Shown here in pieces: positions 53,560 through 64,000 of a stretch of 64,000 nucleotides of DNA. This DNA comes from Xiphophorus maculatus (Eukaryota; Chordata; Actinopteri; Cyprinodontiformes; Poeciliidae). Location: assembly GCF_002775205.1 (NCBI RefSeq), contig NC_036450.1, positions 13,163,479 to 13,227,478 on the forward strand, read 5' to 3'. Under the pieces are notes generated by a model that saw only the letters and a list, made by a program, of their open reading frames with translations, ran no database searches and had not been told where the DNA came from. The translations under genes were made by a program, and so were the position numbers. Numbering within the stretch: the stretch's first letter is position 1; each line of letters begins with the position of its first letter.

Positions 53560-53651
53560 CCCAGATCAGAAGCAACGGCTACAGGCGGAGAACAACAAAC
53601 GCAGTGTTATTGAATTACGAAAGAAGCGCAACCACAAGCCATCAATCTACA
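53560..53651 (+). other. Prion gene non-coding first exon (predicted)
   Basis: The exon ends at 53651 with the consensus donor CTACA|GTAAGTAAAT. A TATA-like CATAAA lies at 53550-53555, so the exon start near 53575 is a guess. The paired acceptor CTCTCCTTAAG|GCTATG is at 54124/54125, making a 473-base intron. Prion-family genes typically have upstream non-coding exons and a single coding exon. Confidence 0.65.
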
Positions 53652-54127
53652 GTAAGTAAATCTAAGATGCGTTAACCTAATCGTGCTATGTTTGTTTTCA
53701 TGATTTGTCCCTAATGAGGAAATAAAGCGACGCTGTCAGCTTTATTATGATAAGGACAGAATAAATTATGCAGTGATGGTTACTCAGTGATACGTCCTTA
53801 GCAGTTATGGATGTTGTATTTACATAACACAAATCTTTCTGTTTGTAATCAACCAAAGCGTGAAAGAGCAACGAGGTTGATCTGCTTCGAGGTAGCCTAC
53901 TTGAAATTCAGTTATCACATTAAGGCCGTGTATCCCATTAGGGCCTACAGTTACTATGGAGTCCAGTTAGTCAGGGTGGCTTAAATATAAAAACAAGATT
54001 ATCATTTTCTTTAACCCTTATTAAAGGGTTAATATTATCATATTGTTCAAAATGTTACAAAAAATAGAGCAAACAATATCTGTTTTGTAATTTCTAATTG
54101 CTTTGTTTTACTTCTCTCCTTAAGGCT

Positions 54128-55708
54128 ATGATGGGGCAGTTTTTAAAAATTGGACTTCTGTCCCTAATTATTATGTTGCTGCTGAATTTTGAGTCAACTT
54201 GTGCTAAAAGAGGCAGCAGCAGCAGCAGCAGTGGAAAGAAATCCACAACGTCCAGCCGAGGAAGTGGAACCCAATCAAAGCCATCAAACTCTCAGCCCGG
54301 AAACTATCCTCGACAGCAGAGCCCCAATCGTGACACCAATCCATATCCTGCTGGAGGGAGTTACCCGTACCCTGGAAATAAGAATACTAATCCAGGTGGG
54401 CAAGCCAGGCAAAATCCACCAAGTTATCCAGGAGCAGGGAGCAACCCAAATCAGTATCCAGGAGGGAATCCTGCTGGAGGTTACCCTGCAGGAGGATACC
54501 CTAATCAACCAGGAAGAGGCAATTATCCAAATCAAAACCCAGCAGGAGGCTACCCCGCAGGCGGATACCCTGCAGGAGGATACCCTGCAGGAGGATACCC
54601 TAATCAACCAGGAAGAGGAAATTATCCAAATCAGAACCCAGCTGCTGGAGGCTACCCTGCAGCTGGTGGATACCCTGCAGGAGGATACCCTAATCAACCA
54701 GGAAGAGGAAATTATCCAAATCAGAACCCAGCTGCTGGAGGCTACCCTGCAGCTGGTGGATACCCTGCTGGAGGATACCCTAATCAACCAGGAAGAGGAA
54801 ATTATCCAAATCAATATCCAGCTGGTGGAGGCTATCCAGCGGGTGGATACCCCAACCAAGGCAGAGGAGGGTATCCTAACCAGTACCCTGCTGGAGGGAA
54901 TTATCCCAATCAGTACCCCGGAGCAGCAGGTGGCTACCCAGGTGGTTACGGCGGTGGTTATGGTGGAGGCTATGGTGGAGGTTACGGTGGAGGTTACGGT
55001 GGTGGCTATGGTGGAGGAGCAATTGGTGGTTACCCTAACTGGAACCCAAATAATAAAATCCTCAGCCCAAGGTTCGGTGGCGGAGGTTATGGATATGGTG
55101 GCTCCCATGGCATGGGAGGATCTCCTTTCTCTCGTTCTGTGCAGGGCATGGGAATTCAGCCCAAATCAACAGGCTTTGCCAAAAAAGCCATGGTAGCAGC
55201 AGGTGTCGGTGCATTAGCTGGAATGGCCGTCGGTTATGGGCTAGGGCGCTTCCCTCGACCACATTTTGCCTTCCGTAACCCCGAAGAAGAATACTATTAC
55301 AACAACTACATGTACCGGCATTATGGGACCAAGTCAACAGATGAAAAAGACTATGGGCGGGACTATGTCTACAAGCCTCCTCCACGGGCCAAGACCTACG
55401 AGACCTACATGAATGAATGCAGGAATCGCACTGACCTCCTCAAAGACCAAGGCTCATCGAATAGTGGAGCAACTGATGAGGAGAACGACACAGTGAGCAT
55501 TGAGGAAATTGGGTACCCAGCCCTGATCGACCAAGTCAAGTCCCGCCGCTGCGTGGAGGAGTACATGAAGTACTCTGCACAGTTCATGGAGAAACGAAAG
55601 TTTGAACAACGGCAACAGCCAAGAGGTAGCGCTCCTATGAGCAATGGGGTGATGCAGCTTTTCACATCCGGCTTCGTGCTTCTGTCCAGCATGCTACTAC
55701 TGCAGTGA
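54128..55708 (+). CDS. prnp: Fish prion protein (PrP1/PrP2-type)
   Basis: This 526-residue GPI-anchored cell-surface glycoprotein is encoded in one exon. A signal peptide covers about 1-26 (MMGQFLKIG.. to STCA), then KRG and a Ser/Lys/Arg linker. Residues about 125-248 are Gly-Tyr-Pro-Asn repeats, including units of 33, 30 and 30 residues starting at N126, N159 and N189; about 271-298 is GGYGG repeats. The hydrophobic segment is at 351-375 (AKKAMVAAGVGALAGMAVGYG). The globular part holds C431 and C475 (the presumed disulphide) and sequons at N433 and N453. RGSAP near S501 precedes a hydrophobic GPI tail. The frame is open from 54098 but that is a TTG; the ATG at 54128 follows the splice acceptor and is doubled (MMG). 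Fish PrPs lack the mammalian octarepeat sequence. Which fish paralogue this is was not settled. Confidence 0.93.
   Translation: MMGQFLKIGLLSLIIMLLLNFESTCAKRGSSSSSSGKKSTTSSRGSGTQSKPSNSQPGNYPRQQSPNRDTNPYPAGGSYPYPGNKNTNPGGQARQNPPSYPGAGSNPNQYPGGNPAGGYPAGGYPNQPGRGNYPNQNPAGGYPAGGYPAGGYPAGGYPNQPGRGNYPNQNPAAGGYPAAGGYPAGGYPNQPGRGNYPNQNPAAGGYPAAGGYPAGGYPNQPGRGNYPNQYPAGGGYPAGGYPNQGRGGYPNQYPAGGNYPNQYPGAAGGYPGGYGGGYGGGYGGGYGGGYGGGYGGGAIGGYPNWNPNNKILSPRFGGGGYGYGGSHGMGGSPFSRSVQGMGIQPKSTGFAKKAMVAAGVGALAGMAVGYGLGRFPRPHFAFRNPEEEYYYNNYMYRHYGTKSTDEKDYGRDYVYKPPPRAKTYETYMNECRNRTDLLKDQGSSNSGATDEENDTVSIEEIGYPALIDQVKSRRCVEEYMKYSAQFMEKRKFEQRQQPRGSAPMSNGVMQLFTSGFVLLSSMLLLQ
54503..54890 (+). repeat. 90/99-bp coding tandem repeat of prion gene
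   Basis: The anchor CTAATCAACC occurs at 54501, 54600, 54690 and 54780, giving steps of 99, 90 and 90 bases. The two 90-base units are almost identical. They encode NQPGRGNYPNQNP-type blocks joined by GGYP units. Confidence 0.93.
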
Positions 55709-58700
55709 GGAAGAAGAAAAGGATTCCTTTCAGCCACACCCCAAATAGATTTTCCCTGCTTCCATTATAGCTGTAACAGTAACAGCCTGTGTATCTAATC
55801 TTTACAGTCGAAGCGATTGCTTATAGATTGTTACAGTCAATTTTTCTGCAAAAGTAGTGTAATCTGGATTAAGTTTTAAATACACTGCTCTTCAGAATAT
55901 ATTTAATTTATGGCACTTTTTGTTTTTAATCCTTAATGCTTGGTGAAGAGCAAAACCTCTCATGGAACTGATGGTATAAATTATTAATATTGAAAATAGA
56001 TATGCTGTATTGTTTGTCAAAATCTGTTTGAGTAAATCAATTTGTGGAGTGATTTCTAAATTATGTAATTAGTGTATTATATATCTTTGAGAGGAATCCT
56101 TTTTGACAGAATATATTTCCATTTTAGCTGTTGAGATTTCCCTTTTCTCTTCTCTTGCAAGACTTTGCTCTTACATAAGTTTGTGTATGGAAAAAAAATG
56201 GAGGTCACAGCTGTGAGGAAATGGTTCAAATAAAGCAACTCTTTGGACTGGAAACACTTGACTGCCCTCCTGATCCCACTAAAGCCAAATCAACACTCAC
56301 AGGAATAAAAAAAGCAATTTTTGCTGAGAGGAGTGTTATAAAGAAAGAATACATACATTTTCAATGTATGCACTCAGTATGTGTGCATAATAGTGTAGTG
56401 AAAGATGCACTGAGAAATTAGAAAATGCAGTTTTTAACATAATTAGCCCTGATGATTTTCTGATCAGTGAATGCAGCAAAACTAAATACCTGGTCAAGCA
56501 TTCTTTGATGTGGAACTTGATTTTGTGGGAGGAAGTTGGATGTATTGAACAGTTTCTTTTCTTTGGAAGCCTATGAGGTGTTCATTCAAGCATCGAAAGA
56601 GAGCTTGACTGTGGTTGTACTGGTCATTCACCATGTTCTAACTTTTTTTTCCTTCTGCTCAGAAGCATATAAAAAACAGAAATTGGACATTTTCACAAAC
56701 TAAATGGGTAAATTGACTTGGAAAGCAAATACCCGAGTTATAAGGCTGTTAGTTTTTACTCTCATGAAAGATGCCGGATGTAGAAATGCTTTCCAATCTT
56801 TTCGCAACTTCCAAATTAGGTCTACATTCTCAATAGAGTAAGCACAGTTAGCATCTACCAGAGCTAATGGCTAATATTAAATACTAAATACGATTTAAAA
56901 AGTCAACTCCACGGTAATTTTGTCTTTATTTTAAAATAGTGAAATCCTGTTTTACAACAGGATTTTGCTTCTAACTCTAGAGAAAAATAATTTGAACTGA
57001 ATCAGCTAAACTGGTATCAGTAGATCAAAGTTTTGCAAAAACTGGAAATCAGACATAAATTTCTAATCTGTGCGTCTTCAGAAATTAGCTACAAATTCAG
57101 AATATATAGCCTAGAATTATGAGATAAATGTGGTGAAAATAAATGTACACTATGAATGTAGTGTGGGAATTGTGTGGAAACTGTGTCAACTCATTACAAG
57201 TAGTAGTTGATTTTAAACCTTCTGTACTGCAAAGCTCTGAAAACTTTCTGTGTAAAAATGACTTTCTTTCTCAGCTTTATCCATCTCGGACATCTTGTTT
57301 GACTTCTGCTAGCTTGCTGTGACTCCCTGTTCTTCATCTTTTAAGCTTTTGATAAAAAAAGGAGAGATCAGTTTGCAATGTCACTATGCTTCCTGCAGCT
57401 ATCGTGAATGCTTTGTGCGCTGTTCGGTAATAATGTTGGATGCTTTTAATCTGCACATTCAGAACATTTCTAACCTTATAGTTGTCCCAGGTAATCTCTG
57501 AATATTGTGTATCTTCAGAGTGGAAGTGGAGGCAATGTTGCTGAGAAAGTTGTATAATATACCCAGCATGAGTTGTTAGTTTTATAGCAATTATTGTCCC
57601 TGTGCACATATTTATCCCGGTTTACCTGATTATCGAAAACCTAAGTCATCGTCTATTTGGTCTTGATTTTGTACAAATATCTTCCTGTATGCATCTGGAT
57701 TTTTTAACACAGTGACATAGTCATTTTTCAGGCATTGCTAACGTTGTAAATAATTTATTTGGTTTTACTCTAACCTCTATTGTCACAGTTTAAGTACAGA
57801 ATCTCATTAGAATATATCTCAATAGGCTTTTCTGTCCTCAAGATGAGTTGAACAATGTTGTTAAATAATTCAATTTTTACTTTCTTAAACAAATTGTTCT
57901 CTGTTTCCATAATTGTATGTGTCCCTGTGTATGGATATTAAATGTCCCTTTGTTTTTTTTTTTCAATCCATCATCTTTTTACATTTAACAAATAAATTCT
58001 CTGCTTGATTTTGACCAGTTTTGGTGAGTAAAATTTATCTGAATAAAACTTTGTCTTCAGAGCATGTAGATTTCTCCTGCTGAATATCTGTAAAGTGCAC
58101 TTACTTCCCCTCTGGATATTCTTTTGTTGGGTTATCACATTTGAATGTCAAATGGCAATTATTTGTCATCATTTTGACTCACAGGTGTAAACATTTTACC
58201 ATAGCTTGTCATGGATGTTTATGTCTTAAATAAATTCACTTCAAAAATTATTCCTCTGTCTTAGTATACAGTCAGATCTGACTCAATGTCTTTTATATCT
58301 CATTATTTAAGGAGAAAGGTTATGAGCATAGAAAGGGAACACATTTACATGAACCAAAAATGTTACTTATTTTAATATCTATTGATTTAGAGCACTGACT
58401 CACTGACATTTTTCTATTTTTAGTTATTTATTTTACTATGGAATAAAGAATCTTTATTTACCTTCTGTAGTTCAGTTCAGATTTGGCAAATAATTGTAAT
58501 TTTTTAAAACCAGAGCAGATTTACATATATTTAGACACCTAAAAGCCAAGCATGAGTTGAAATGAACAGCAGGAAAAGTTTTGAAAAAGAAGATTTGTAA
58601 GAAATCTATACAGTGTCAAAGGAAACAGGCCTTTAGTTGCATGGATCGATCGAACGGCAAAAAAATAAATAAATAAAAGAAAAATCCTCTCGCTCTATAC

Positions 58701-58984
58701 TGAACAATTAGTTGTGACAGGAATATTCATTATTTGGGGACTTTAAAGTGTGAAACTTTATATTACTTGATGTTATTCTGCAGAAAACCATTTATTTTTA
58801 TGAAGTTGGTCATTGTTTTAAATGCAATCACTGAAATACTGGGGGACTTGTGTTTGTAGAATGTAAACAAGAATATGCAATGATAGAAAATCCTAGAAAA
58901 TCTGACTGCTATATCAGTCCTGAAATAATTTTTACAGCTATTTCTTTAAATACATAAAACAATCAGACCATACAATGCAAGAAA
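55709..58984. other. Prion gene 3'UTR and convergent intergenic DNA
   Basis: This 3.3-kb interval separates the stop codons of two tail-to-tail genes. Prion-gene polyadenylation candidates on the plus strand are AATAAA at 56229-56234, 57991-57996 and 58042-58047. Thus the 3'UTR may be 0.5 kb or about 2.3 kb. No other gene or repeat was recognised. Confidence 0.45.
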
Positions 58985-58999
58985 CAGCAGGAAGGATTC

Positions 59000-59005
59000 T
59001 TTATT
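59000..59005 (-). other. Polyadenylation signal of the Shadoo-like gene
   Basis: The minus strand reads AATAAA within CTTTCAATAAAGAATCC, about 60 bases past the stop codon. It supports a real, compact transcript. Confidence 0.7.
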
Positions 59006-59063
59006 GAAAGCTTCAGTTGCTTATTTCACTTCAGATCAGAGCTCACAATAAGCAGTGATTAGA

Positions 59064-59513
59064 TTAAATGTCTCTGATCCAGCTTACTGTAAGAAAAGGC
59101 ACCAGATGTCCTAGTCTGAGAAAGAAATTTGTCCCTGTACTAGGAGCAGATCCTCTAACAAAGACTCTCCAGAGAGACTGGTTGTTGTATCTTTGGGTTT
59201 CCTGGTAATAAGGTTGTTGATGTTGTTCTGTCTTGTGATTGTGATGGTTTCCAGTCCCGTGCTTTGGTTTACCGAGGATGCCCAGTCCGTACCCTGTCCC
59301 CGTTCCTCCCAGCATGCCTGCTGCTGCCGCTCCTGCCCACTTCAGGCCCTTCTTGGAGAGGCCTCGGCCTTGGGAGGGGGACGCTTTGTCACCATCACCT
59401 TTACCGTGACCTCGGGAGCTGCCTCCTCGCTTGCTGAGCGACCCGGGGCACAAAGCAGCTGTGAGCAGCATCACTACCCAGAATGAGAGTAGCTTCAGCT
59501 GAACACCCATCAT
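59064..59513 (-). CDS. Small prion-related (Shadoo-like) secreted protein
   Basis: The 149-residue product lies in one coding exon. Residues 1-27 are a signal peptide, followed by a basic KRGGSSRGHGKG stretch; 59-78 (WAGAAAAGMLGGTGTGYGLG) is the Ala/Gly-rich hydrophobic core shared by PrP and Shadoo. A His/Gln-rich part (89-103), a sequon at N111 and RGSAP at 120-124 follow. The last 25 residues (NFFLRLGHLVPFLTVSWIRDI at the end) are only moderately hydrophobic, so GPI attachment is uncertain. The folded two-cysteine domain of PrP is absent. Its position beside PrP suggests it may be a fish PrP-related gene rather than classical sprn, but I do not fix the name. Start: the double ATG follows the acceptor TTTTTTTGCAG|CTTTCC at 59520. 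The upstream non-coding exon ends at 60146. Confidence 0.85.
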   Translation of the reverse strand: MMGVQLKLLSFWVVMLLTAALCPGSLSKRGGSSRGHGKGDGDKASPSQGRGLSKKGLKWAGAAAAGMLGGTGTGYGLGILGKPKHGTGNHHNHKTEQHQQPYYQETQRYNNQSLWRVFVRGSAPSTGTNFFLRLGHLVPFLTVSWIRDI

Positions 59514-60145
59514 TGGAAAGCTGCAAAAAAACATCAGTCACAGTTCGAACAAACTTGCAGGATGTAGCCTTAAATTTCAAAACTACTTTAATTAGGTTGA
59601 TATTGAACTCTTTATTTGTTTTTGTGCATGACAGAGAGGACATATGTCTGTTGGCAGGTGTTCAAACTGGCTTTTGATTTATTGTTACTGCACAAACAAA
59701 GTCCTACACTCCCCTCTGCTAACACAGCAGAGATCCAGAACCGTCCACTGCATGCTCTGTCAACACTAGGAGGTTCTGTGATGCAGATTTCTCCTTTTCA
59801 TATTGGAGTTGTTTTACTTTCTTCTTCTTCTTATCAACAATTAAATATTTTATCACATATGGTGCATGTAATATAGAAATAGAATAGTTCTAAAATTTAA
59901 AAAAGTGAACAGAAGTGTTTACAGCTCTAAAACACTCAGACCTCATGCTTGGTGTTGCTTTAAAACTGAAAGCTTGCCAAGGAAACGTTCCCATTTTCTA
60001 ATAAATTTAAAATAGAGAATTGAGAAATTAGAAGTGTTCTTATTCCCCACATTTGTAGTTTGATTCTACTGGATTTAACCTTTGTGATGATAGGATGGGT
60101 GTAATATATATTTTTTTCATTTAATGGGAAAAAAAGATACCTTAC

Positions 60146-60250
60146 CTCTCTGTCTTGTTCCACAGATTGGTTCTGATGCTGCAGTTGTGGTCTCTGTTCA
60201 AGCAACACTTACAGTGCAGCAGAGCAGCACTTTGGCTTTCATTATCACCT
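60146..60250 (-). other. Non-coding first exon of the Shadoo-like gene (predicted)
   Basis: On the minus strand GACAGAGAG|GTAAGG gives a good donor with the last exon base at 60146. The exon start is not defined. The intron to 59520 would be about 625 bases, giving the same two-exon plan as the neighbouring prion gene. Confidence 0.6.
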
Positions 60251-60269
60251 CCATACCATCACCCAGCAT

Positions 60270-60295
60270 CCAGTTAAGCCCCGCCCCCAAAAACA
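60270..60295 (-). promoter_or_regulatory. GC box upstream of the Shadoo-like gene
   Basis: The minus strand reads TTTTTGGGGGCGGGGCTTAA, an Sp1-type GC box just upstream of the predicted first exon. No TATA box is clear. Confidence 0.5.
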
Positions 60296-61087
60296 AACTC
60301 ATATGTTCAACAACAGGCCTACAGGACAGCCTCAATGCTTCTGCTGATGCAGGTGAATCCCCCCCTTATAGGCTAAATGAAAAGCTGTTCCATTATGTGG
60401 TCTGAAATATATAAAACAATTTAGTAAAATAAATTATTATTTGAAATAAGTTAATACCTTTAAGGCCAGATTTACATGACAGCTTGTGAGAAGTGATTAA
60501 AACATATAGTTTCCATCAAGTTGCCTCATTGAGGGAGAGTACCGGTATATCAGACAGCAAAATGGACTTTAGACCCACGTTTAGTGAGTAGTCAATCAGC
60601 ACCCAGTACTAGAGAATCATTTCAAATTCCTCATCTGAAGTGTTTTTTAAAATCTTCCAGAATAAGATGGATAACTGCGCCTGGAAGAGTGAGGAATTTA
60701 AATATTTTTCTAGCCTGGATAAGTATCGGAAAAAATAACCGGGTGTAAAACAATATTTGTATTTGAAAAATTGACTTCCTTTCTTATCCATCCATCTAGG
60801 AAATGAGGGGCACGTGAGAAGCATGTGGCAAATTTCCTCCCAAAAACACAGTTTAGACATAAAACAGGCAGATGTGCTTCCCAGCATGACGTAAAAAAAT
60901 CCAGGACACCACAACAAAGTTTAATCACCACAGTGTTATTTTATAATAAAGTATTCTCACGCACTTACATTTCAAAGAACATAAAAAAAGACAACAAATC
61001 CTTTGTTTGCATCCAAAGTGTTTTTATCACATGCTTTTCAACTCCAGAAAAACATTCATGCACATCTTGAAATGAGGATGCTTTTCA

Positions 61088-61196
<109 letters not shown>

Positions 61197-61410
61197 CATG
61201 CAAAAAAACATAGCTTTTAAAGTGATGTGGTGGATACTGCACAGTTCTTTGTATGTTCACATTTTACAGGAATGGTTTCCTAGTTTATATAAACATGTGT
61301 CCTAAGTGTTTTCTTGCCAAAAATCATCTCTGTTAGAATACAATTGGCATTACTTCAGAGTAAGAGCTTGAAGGAAGAAGCATTATAAGGTCCAATTTTC
61401 TTTGCAGAAA

Positions 61411-64000
61411 CTAAATGACGTTCTCAAAGAGCTGCATGGAAGCCATTATATTTTCATCCTGTTGAGAGAAAGAAAAACAACATGGATTTAGGTGATTATT
61501 ACCTAGTCAATTTTGTCAGTTTGTTGATTATTTTACCCTTTGGCAGGTTTCTATGAATTCATCTATTGTCACAACTCCATCCCTGTTTCGATCCATTTTC
61601 TAACAAGTAAAAATAGAGATTTGTTCACTCAAGAAATGGAATAAAAGTGGGCATTAGAAAAGCGTTTTGAAGTTCAGCTAATTTTGACAGAAATCAAAAC
61701 TCCTCTGACCAGAAATAGATGTAAAATTGGGATCTAATGATAAAAAATATGTTGTTTTAGTTCACCTGGAAGAACTTCTCCACATGCTCAAACGGGGAAT
61801 CATCTCGTACGCTGGGTAAGGTATACCTGCCCATCATGTCATATATGGAGGTCATTATTGCTAACATTTCCTGCAGGAGAAAAATGAAAAGACAGATGAA
61901 CAATGAACTACAGTGTATCTAGTTTGGGAACTTTTTCGCAACTGTTACCTCCTTTGTAATGTAGCCATCTTTGTTGATATCATAAAGATTAAAAGCCCAG
62001 CGAAGTTTCTCTGTAACAGAGCCTCGAAGCAAAACAGACAGGCCTAACACAAAATCCTGTGAAGGAGATTGAAATGTTTTCTATAAGCAACAAAGCCCTG
62101 CAAAAGTATTCATCACTCTTGGACGTTTCCACCTTTTGTCAAATTACAACCCTGTACTTTGATGCATTTTAGTGAGATTTTATATGATAGACCAACACAA
62201 AATATTCCATACCTTAAATCACTTCTAAATTGTGATTTAAGTGTTTGATGCATAAAAGTCTTAACAGTTAGGCAGATGTATGTGTGCAGACCTGCCTCAG
62301 AACGAATGGTCATCTGCCACGTCCGACTGCTTGAGGATGCAGACTTTAGACTGAGGTAAAACTTAACTTGCACCATGACAAAGACAATAACATATTGTAC
62401 TTTCACAGGTACAATGAAAGAATACAGCTGCATTACTGGTCAAACACACCTGAATAAAAATAAATTATCATCTTCCTATGAATTTACTAGTTGGTAAAAT
62501 TGTTTTGAAGCAGATCCATATTTGAAGGCTACAAAAATCATGACATCTGAGACTTTTGGTTTAGATTAAAGTGTAATCATGTTTAATAAAGAATGGCCTA
62601 GTCCAATCCAGGCCTTAATCCAAATCAAAATGTGTGAAAATAATTTAAAGCTCATAGAAGTTCTCTATTCAATTGGACTGAGTTTGAGTTATTTTAAAGA
62701 AGATGGAGGGCAAAAATGTTTTATATGTTCCAAGTCTGTGCAAAACTAGTGGAACCTACAGATCATAAGACTCACAGCCACACAATTTGCAATTATTTAG
62801 TGTTTTGTGTTGGTGAAACATATGCAATTTCCCTAAAACATGTTGAATTTAACAAATGCTTGCTTTAATACTTTTGCAACATCCTGGATCACTACTTAAA
62901 TAGTTGTGAATTTAATCAAAGCTGCAGCCGCTGCTGACACACTCACCTCAAATCGGATGGAACCGTTTCTGTCCATGTCGAATGCGTTGAACAAAAAATG
63001 AGCATATGTGGTTGCATCTGAAAGAAAATGAGATATTAAAATTCAAAAACCAATGCCCTAGTTTGATAAAAAAAAGTTATGTACAGGGTATTCTCATGGT
63101 ACAGAAAACAAAATTGTTATGCTGCACTGTTAGGTTAGTAAAGGAAACTAAGGAAAAATTAAGTATATGAAAAGCACCTTTAAAATAATTATTTTAGTGT
63201 TTACATTATATATTTTAAAACTCAGATTATATATGGTTACCTCCTTGAGGGAAGAATTGTGAGTAGATGGTTTTGAATGTTTCTTCATCTACTAACCCAC
63301 TGGGACATTCCTGTTGACAGGGAAACAAGTTTCTATGAAGAAGATATGCTTAGAATTATTATTATATTTATTTCACTTACTTGATTTAATCATCACTAAA
63401 TTATTCTTACTTCTGAACAGACTGACACTGCCTCCTCTGGCAGAAATGTATAAAAAGTTTTAAAATAAACTGAACTGTTATTGAAGTGGCACAATCTCCC
63501 AATCTCCCAATGAAATGTTTAGAAAACTCTGTACTGTATGTTTAGCACCAAAATTCACACATTAATAATTAATAAGAGAATTCATACAGAACATATTCAA
63601 CTTTTATTTCTTAAACACATATTAGTAACCCATAACTTCATCTCTCCATGGGGAATAAAAGTGAGGTGACTTCCCTTAGCCACTGTTCATAATGGGTAAC
63701 ACTGGAGAACATACAGTATCAGTCAAATTAGGCAGATAGAGGCTTATTTTCACAACTCATAAAGAAAACTAAAATAAATACTGAAACCCCTAACTTTAAA
63801 AGTGTTAGATATATTATATTTTGTTGTTTTTTTGTGCAGATTTTTTTTCAAAGGTGTCAAAAATTCTGTGGAATCTGGTACAAAATCACATTTTAAAAGT
63901 TACCCACTCAAACAAACAAAACAAACTGAAATGTAATTACACACAAATATCTAAAAACATTTCCCCTACATTTTTGAAGCCTCTGTAAAGCGACTGGAGC
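61411..64000 (-). CDS. kcnip3: Kv channel-interacting protein 3 (calsenilin/DREAM), 3' part
   Basis: Seven exons were read on the minus strand: 63970-64000 (continuing past the edge), 63241-63310, 62947-63017, 61949-62056, 61766-61870, 61537-61599 and 61411-61458. All join in phase and have GT/AG borders. The protein text runs [36 protein letters not shown], an EF2 loop [12 protein letters not shown] (position 12 is Asp, as in KChIPs), EF3 [29 protein letters not shown]4 [12 protein letters not shown], and it ends in [20 protein letters not shown] and MMGR favour KCNIP3 over 1, 2 and 4. The protein binds Kv4 channels, presenilins and DNA DRE sites in a Ca2+-dependent way. The N-terminal exons, with the variable region, are outside the window. 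Confidence 0.93.
62097..62210. pseudogene. Tc1-like terminal fragment in a kcnip3 intron
   Basis: 'gcaaaagtattcatcactct', 'ttgtcaaattacaaccctgt' and 'atatgatagaccaacacaaa' match the non-coding end of a fish Tc1-like family. No coding part is seen. Confidence 0.6.

Noticed and set aside
54284-55108. 274-codon minus-strand frame opposite the prion gene
   Set aside because: An antisense shadow of the repeat. Ser/Trp/Ile-rich text with no support.
54189-55196. 335-codon plus-strand frame inside the prion gene
   Set aside because: It is a shifted reading of the same repeats, kept open by the codon periodicity. It has no signal peptide or domain.

Overview
The window reads as teleost fish nuclear DNA. 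It is AT-rich and intron-bearing, and it carries the usual fish repeat load: a Rex3/RTE-like 3' end with a (GATG)n tail, L2-type 3' ends, many decayed Tc1/mariner copies, palindromic MITEs and long (TA)n tracts. The genes themselves look like fish orthologues, including a fish-type prion protein with Gly-Tyr-Pro repeats. The species cannot be fixed from the sequence alone.

Layout. 1-8.85 kb is mostly non-coding, with a 45-copy CCAT microsatellite and transposon remnants. The single-exon apelin receptor gene (aplnr, minus) is at 8855-9925, with a TATA box upstream. 10.1-33.7 kb is a gene desert of repeats with several short-loop perfect inverted repeats, plus one full-looking LINE retrotransposon (27.4-32.15 kb, plus) whose ORF1 and ORF2 are both open. 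tbc1d10a (minus, nine coding exons, 33749-41914) encodes a RabGAP ending in the PDZ ligand DTYL. pptc7 (minus, six coding exons, 45990-51344) encodes a mitochondrial PP2C phosphatase; it has a long 3'UTR containing two strong hairpins and a CpG-rich promoter with an NRF1-like site. A prion protein gene (plus, coding exon 54128-55708) faces a small Shadoo/prion-related gene (minus, coding exon 59064-59513). They lie tail to tail, and each has a non-coding first exon. The window ends inside kcnip3 (calsenilin/DREAM, minus, 61411 to beyond 64000), which lacks its 5' exons here.

The genes do not form one pathway. aplnr is a peptide-hormone GPCR, tbc1d10a a Rab35/Rab27-type GAP, pptc7 a mitochondrial phosphatase, and kcnip3 an EF-hand Ca2+ sensor. 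The one true local unit is the prion pair. The two proteins share a start (MMG, then LK and a hydrophobic signal, then KRG), an Ala/Gly hydrophobic core and a C-terminal RGSAP motif, which suggests an old local duplication. Exon boundaries were read by eye from splice sites and checked for phase: 471 aa for tbc1d10a, 297 aa for pptc7, and in-frame joins through all seven visible kcnip3 exons.
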